Origin: Pseudomonadota bacterium
Lineage (GTDB): Bacteria > Pseudomonadota > Alphaproteobacteria > Rhizobiales > Tepidamorphaceae
DNA: 10,029 bases
NCBI GenBank assembly: GCA_023435545.1
Contig: JAEYRQ010000448.1
Span: forward strand, 1 to 10,029
Direction of reading: 5' to 3'
The notes under the pieces are model-generated. The model was not told the origin of the DNA. It saw nothing but the letters and a program-made list of their open reading frames with translations, and ran no database searches. Of this stretch, positions 9,517-10,029 are shown piece by piece; the stretch's first letter is position 1; every line of letters begins with the position of its first letter. Made by a program: the position numbers and the translations under genes.

Positions 9517-10029
9517 TCAGGGGGCGAGCCGCCAGACCGATCCGTTGATCTGCGCGACGTAGATCCTGCCACCTGCACCGCGCCCGAAGCTGCTGATCGA
9601 TGGCAACACGATGCCTGTGGCTTGGTCGTCCGGGGCGGCGGGCGGCAGTGCGATCGAGCGGATCTGGCCGGTGCACAGGTCGCCGTAGAGGTATCGGCCA
9701 CCGAGATCCGGCAGCGCCCGCGGCGGGGCCACGTATCCCCCGATCACCGCACATCGCCCGCCCGCGTGGTCGTAAACGAAATGTGGGAAGGTCGGCGGGT
9801 GACGGCCGGGCCTGCTGTCGTCGAACAGGATGTCGCCTTCATATTGCGGCCAGCCGAAGTTCGCCCGGCGCGCGACGGCGAGCCGCTCCGCATTCACTTC
9901 CTCGCGCTGGCCCTGACCCACGTCGGCGATCAGGATCCGATTGCCGTGAAACGAGAAGCGCCAGGGATTGCGCAGTCCGTAGGCGAATATCTCGTCCTTG
10001 GCCGCGCGCCCGACGAACGGGTTGTCCGG
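9517..10029 (-). CDS. PQQ-dependent glucose/sorbosone dehydrogenase-family protein, 5' part outside the window
   Basis: Only the C-terminal 170 residues are visible; the frame is open to the window edge. Proteins of this family (GSDH; aldose sugar dehydrogenase YliI/Asd is a relative) are periplasmic six-bladed propellers that oxidise sugars with pyrroloquinoline quinone and pass electrons to the respiratory chain. The fragment begins PDNPFVGR and continues with DEIFAYGLRNPWRFSF, IADVGQGQREEVN and NFGWPQYEG. Next come IGGYVAPP, GRYLYGDLCTGQI and the terminal GSVWRLAP, in the order normal for the family. The usual length is 350-450 residues, so the catalytic histidine, most of the cofactor site and any signal peptide lie outside and cannot be checked. 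It ends 124 bases before the co-oriented NHL gene. The family call is firm; the substrate is unknown. Confidence 0.88.
   Translation of the reverse strand, partial: PDNPFVGRAAKDEIFAYGLRNPWRFSFHGNRILIADVGQGQREEVNAERLAVARRANFGWPQYEGDILFDDSRPGRHPPTFPHFVYDHAGGRCAVIGGYVAPPRALPDLGGRYLYGDLCTGQIRSIALPPAAPDDQATGIVLPSISSFGRGAGGRIYVAQINGSVWRLAP

Noticed and set aside
7506..9548. Two plus-strand open frames (278 and 289 codons) opposite the NHL gene
   Set aside because: They are antisense shadows; the repeated GDPDIA-type motif in the first is simply the reverse complement of the NHL repeat DNA.

Overview
This window looks like chromosome from a GC-rich alphaproteobacterium, most likely of the order Hyphomicrobiales (Rhizobiales). 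I base this on the strong G/C third-position bias, on the gene order mutS-glnD-murJ-trpS that I know from rhizobial relatives, and on the look of the proteins (for example the TrpRS N-terminus around [15 protein letters not shown]). The assignment rests on recall and was not checked by a database search.

Bases 1-7399 form a plus-strand housekeeping block. It opens inside mutS (DNA mismatch repair; the N-terminal third lies outside the window). The mutS stop overlaps the start of glnD (PII uridylyltransferase/uridylyl-removing enzyme, the nitrogen-status sensor) in an ATGA. After 95 bases comes murJ (lipid II flippase), and after 52 bases comes trpS (tryptophanyl-tRNA synthetase). The key catalytic or substrate-pocket motifs are present in all four, so they look functional. 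They do not share a pathway: the block joins DNA repair, nitrogen signalling, cell-wall assembly and translation, and mutS/glnD are probably co-transcribed and translationally coupled.

Bases 7400-7436 are a short convergent junction with a small hairpin. Bases 7437-10029 are a minus-strand accessory block. It holds a complete secreted protein of 651 residues with a signal peptide, an N-terminal beta-rich and helical region, and seven NHL/Vgb-like repeats likely to fold as a beta-propeller. Upstream of it, 124 bases away, is the C-terminal part of a PQQ-dependent glucose/sorbosone-dehydrogenase-type protein that runs off the window edge. The two could work together outside the cytoplasm, but nothing in the sequence gives the NHL protein a substrate.

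I see no RNA genes, insertion sequences, CRISPR arrays, phage genes or attachment sites. No gap between genes exceeds 125 bases. The part least explained by known families is the NHL protein and its pairing with the sugar dehydrogenase; the rest is ordinary core genome.
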